A stretch of DNA of 64,000 nucleotides, taken from assembly GCF_900104415.1 (NCBI RefSeq), contig NZ_FMXR01000006.1:1-64000 (forward strand), in the 5' to 3' direction. The translations under genes and the position numbers were made by a program. Below are positions 61,734 through 64,000 of this stretch, in pieces (the first letter of the stretch is position 1; each line of letters starts with the position of its first letter). This stretch comes from Eubacterium oxidoreducens. GTDB lineage: Bacteria; Bacillota; Clostridia; Lachnospirales; Lachnospiraceae. The notes below the pieces were generated by a model. It had not been told where the DNA came from and did no database searches. It saw only the letters and a program-made list of their open reading frames with translations.

Positions 61734-64000
61734 ATGGAACGATCATATAATCATCGAGAAATCGAACAAAAATGGAGAAAGCATTGGCAGGAACATCCTG
61801 TAAATGTAAATGACAATAAGAAGAAAAAGTATTATTGTCTTGATATGTTTCCATATCCATCAGGTAATGGACTTCATGTAGGTCATTGGCGTGGATATGT
61901 GATATCGGATGTGTGGAGTCGTTATAAGATGCTTCACAATTATTACGTTATTCATCCGATGGGATGGGATGCGTTTGGACTTCCGGCAGAAAACTATGCG
62001 ATTAAGATGGGGGTACATCCGGAAAAATCAACGAATGAAAATATTAAGAATATCAAGCGTCAGATTCAAGAGATTTCCGCTGTCTATGATTGGGATATGG
62101 AAGTAAATACTACGGATCCGGAATTTTATAAATGGACACAGTGGATTTTTGTAAAGATGTTTAAGGAAGGGCTTGCATATGAAAAAGAAATGCCGATTAA
62201 CTGGTGTCCTTCATGTAAGACCGGACTTGCGAATGAAGAAGTCGTGAACGGTAAATGCGAACGTTGCGGCGCAGATGTTACAAAGAAGAATTTGAAGCAA
62301 TGGATGCTTAAAATCACAAAGTATGCGGATCGGTTGTTAAGCGATCTTGATAAACTTGATTGGCCGGAAAAAGTAAAAAAGATGCAGGCTGATTGGATTG
62401 GTAAGAGCCAAGGAGCAGAGGTTGATTTTGCTATTGACGGAACAGATCAAAAGATTACGGTTTATACAACGCGTCCTGACACTTTACATGGCGCAACCTT
62501 TATGGTACTTGCTCCGGAACATGCAATGGCGAAAGAACTTGCAACACCAAAGACGCAAGAAGCGGTAGAAGAATATATCTATCAATCTTCACTTAAGTCA
62601 TCCGTGGATCGTCTTCAAGGAAAAGAAAAAACTGGAGTTTTTACAGGTTCTTATGCGATAAATCCATTAAATGGAGCGAAGGTTCCAATCTGGCTTTCGG
62701 ATTATGTTTTAGCCGATTATGGTACCGGTGCAATCATGTGCGTACCGGCGCATGATGACCGCGATTTTGAATTCGCTAAAAAGTTTGAAATACCTATTAT
62801 TCAAGTAATTGCTAAGGATGGCAAAGAAATTGAAAATATGACAGAAGCTTATACCGATGCCGTAGGAACCATGATTAATTCTGGTGAATGGAATGGTATG
62901 GAGTCTGCAACTTTAAAGAAAGAAGCTCCGGCAATGATTGAAAAGATGGGGATCGGCCGTGCAACGACGAATTATAAACTTCGAGATTGGGTATTCTCAA
63001 GACAGCGTTATTGGGGTGAACCGATTCCGATTGTACATTGTCCTGATTGTGGTGCGGTACCTGTACCGGAAGAAGAACTTCCGTTGCTTTTGCCAAAAGT
63101 GGATTCTTATCAGCCGACCGGAACCGGAGAATCTCCGCTTGCCGATATTGATGAGTGGGTTCATACAACGTGTCCTTGCTGTGGAAAGCCGGCTAAGCGC
63201 GAGACAAATACTATGCCACAGTGGGCAGGGTCATCATGGTATTTCCTTCGTTATGTAGATAATAAAAATAAAGAAGAACTTGTTTCGAAAGAAAAAGCGA
63301 ATCAATACCTTCCTGTAGACATGTACATCGGTGGTGTGGAACATGCGGTACTTCATCTTTTATATTCAAGATTTTATACTAAGTTTTTAAATGATATTGG
63401 AGTTGTTGACTTTGATGAGCCATTTATTAAACTGTTTAATCAAGGAATGATTACCGGCAAAAACGGCATCAAAATGAGTAAGTCAAAAGGTAATGTAGTA
63501 TCACCGGATGAACTCGTTAGAGATTATGGTTGCGATTCATTAAGACTATATGAACTTTTTGTAGGACCGCCTGAACTTGATTCTGAGTGGGATGATCGAG
63601 GAATTGATGGCGTCTATCGTTTTATAAAGAAATTCTGGAATTTGTGTCAAAGTCAGATGGACAAAGATGCGAAGGAGACACCAGAGCTGGTTAAGATCAG
63701 ACATCGTTTGATTAAAGATATCACAACAAGGCTTGAAAACTTTAGTTTAAATACCGTTGTTTCGGGATTTATGGAATATAACAATAAATTAAATGATATT
63801 GCGAAAACAGGTGGAATAGACAAAACGACTTTAGAAACATTTGTCATTTTACTTTCGCCTTTTGCTCCGCATATTGCAGAAGAATTGTGGTCTGATTTTG
63901 GACATGACACATCAGTCTTTGAAAATGAATGGCCAACCTATGATGAAAGTCTCATGGTTGATAATGATATAGAAATTCCTGTTCAGATTAATGGAAAGAC
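61734..64000 (+). CDS. leuS: Leucine-tRNA ligase, N-terminal part (runs off window)
   Basis: The first ~755 residues of a class I leucyl-tRNA synthetase that continues past the window end. HIGH motif region: FPYPSGNGLHVGHW near residue 40. The CP1 editing domain (about 220-410) includes TTRPDTLHGATFM, and a zinc-like segment WCPSCKTGLA...CERCG is near residue 157-180. KMSKS appears as GIKMSKSKGNVVSPDE near 575-590, and the anticodon-binding domain begins near residue 640. AGGAG at 61718-61722 precedes the ATG. No interruption is seen in the visible part. Confidence 0.96.
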   Translation, partial: MERSYNHREIEQKWRKHWQEHPVNVNDNKKKKYYCLDMFPYPSGNGLHVGHWRGYVISDVWSRYKMLHNYYVIHPMGWDAFGLPAENYAIKMGVHPEKSTNENIKNIKRQIQEISAVYDWDMEVNTTDPEFYKWTQWIFVKMFKEGLAYEKEMPINWCPSCKTGLANEEVVNGKCERCGADVTKKNLKQWMLKITKYADRLLSDLDKLDWPEKVKKMQADWIGKSQGAEVDFAIDGTDQKITVYTTRPDTLHGATFMVLAPEHAMAKELATPKTQEAVEEYIYQSSLKSSVDRLQGKEKTGVFTGSYAINPLNGAKVPIWLSDYVLADYGTGAIMCVPAHDDRDFEFAKKFEIPIIQVIAKDGKEIENMTEAYTDAVGTMINSGEWNGMESATLKKEAPAMIEKMGIGRATTNYKLRDWVFSRQRYWGEPIPIVHCPDCGAVPVPEEELPLLLPKVDSYQPTGTGESPLADIDEWVHTTCPCCGKPAKRETNTMPQWAGSSWYFLRYVDNKNKEELVSKEKANQYLPVDMYIGGVEHAVLHLLYSRFYTKFLNDIGVVDFDEPFIKLFNQGMITGKNGIKMSKSKGNVVSPDELVRDYGCDSLRLYELFVGPPELDSEWDDRGIDGVYRFIKKFWNLCQSQMDKDAKETPELVKIRHRLIKDITTRLENFSLNTVVSGFMEYNNKLNDIAKTGGIDKTTLETFVILLSPFAPHIAEELWSDFGHDTSVFENEWPTYDESLMVDNDIEIPVQINGK

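Overview
The window is a low-GC, gene-dense Firmicutes chromosome segment, almost certainly from a member of the Lachnospiraceae (Clostridia); the genus cannot be fixed from the sequence alone. Supporting signs are AGGAGG-type ribosome binding sites, frequent TTG/GTG starts, sigma-A promoters of the TTGACA-17-TATAAT type, the Firmicutes operon order asp23-nusB-xseA-xseB-ispA-dxs-tlyA-nadK-argR-recN, a Clostridia-type 6S RNA, a KLDG-type LigA, a DUF5688 protein and a GGGtGRT protein beside a NifU-like scaffold. Nearly all of it is housekeeping chromosome; there is no prophage or CRISPR array.

Layout. 1-645: 3' end of an endonuclease-less group II intron, convergent with aroF. 702-3997: divergent shikimate genes, aroE-aroF on the minus strand and aroD-aroK on the plus strand; aroA and tyrA lie far away at 56.6-59.0 kb. 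4034-4105: tRNA-Arg(CCG). 4.2-8.4 kb: SH3b surface protein, rluF, ligA. 8.4-17.5 kb: the nusB-to-recN operon, carrying RNA, DNA-repair, isoprenoid, NADP and arginine-regulation functions. 17.5-22.7 kb: DUF5688 protein, tRNA-Thr(CGT), a membrane esterase, argH, asd. 22.8-30.2 kb: DUF234-type ATPase, topoisomerase III with five zinc-ribbon repeats, a beta-helix protein, and the NifU-like/GGGtGRT pair. 30.3-34.4 kb: ilvN-ilvC, an AP2-domain protein, thrC. 34.5-38.2 kb: a CheY/CheX-like pair and an OmpR-type two-component system. 38.3-42.8 kb: citrate synthase, deoC-cdd, pckA, 6S RNA. 42.8-49.9 kb: yihY, pheS-pheT, an FN3 surface protein, queA. 56.2-64 kb: PilZ protein, aroA, tyrA, an EF-G paralogue and the start of leuS.

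The most unusual accessory region is 49.96-56.09 kb. It holds a frameshifted secreted-protein gene, a lipoprotein, an ABC ATPase and an FtsX/MacB-like permease, a membrane-anchored CxxC thioredoxin-fold protein, and three tandem paralogues of an unrecognised ~170-residue membrane protein. The first paralogue is broken, or recoded, exactly at a consensus -1 slippery heptamer (A AAA AAG). The arrangement resembles a secreted-peptide export/self-protection cassette, but no known precursor family was recognised.

The second unusual element is a dispersed multi-hairpin repeat that begins TTTAACTCAGTCG. It has two long copies, 48526-48719 and 61433-61592, sharing an identical 108-bp block, one truncated copy at 34412-34463, and a possible 14-bp remnant at 30189-30202. 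All copies sit just 3' of genes. The repeat looks like a non-autonomous mobile element or a structured RNA/terminator module.
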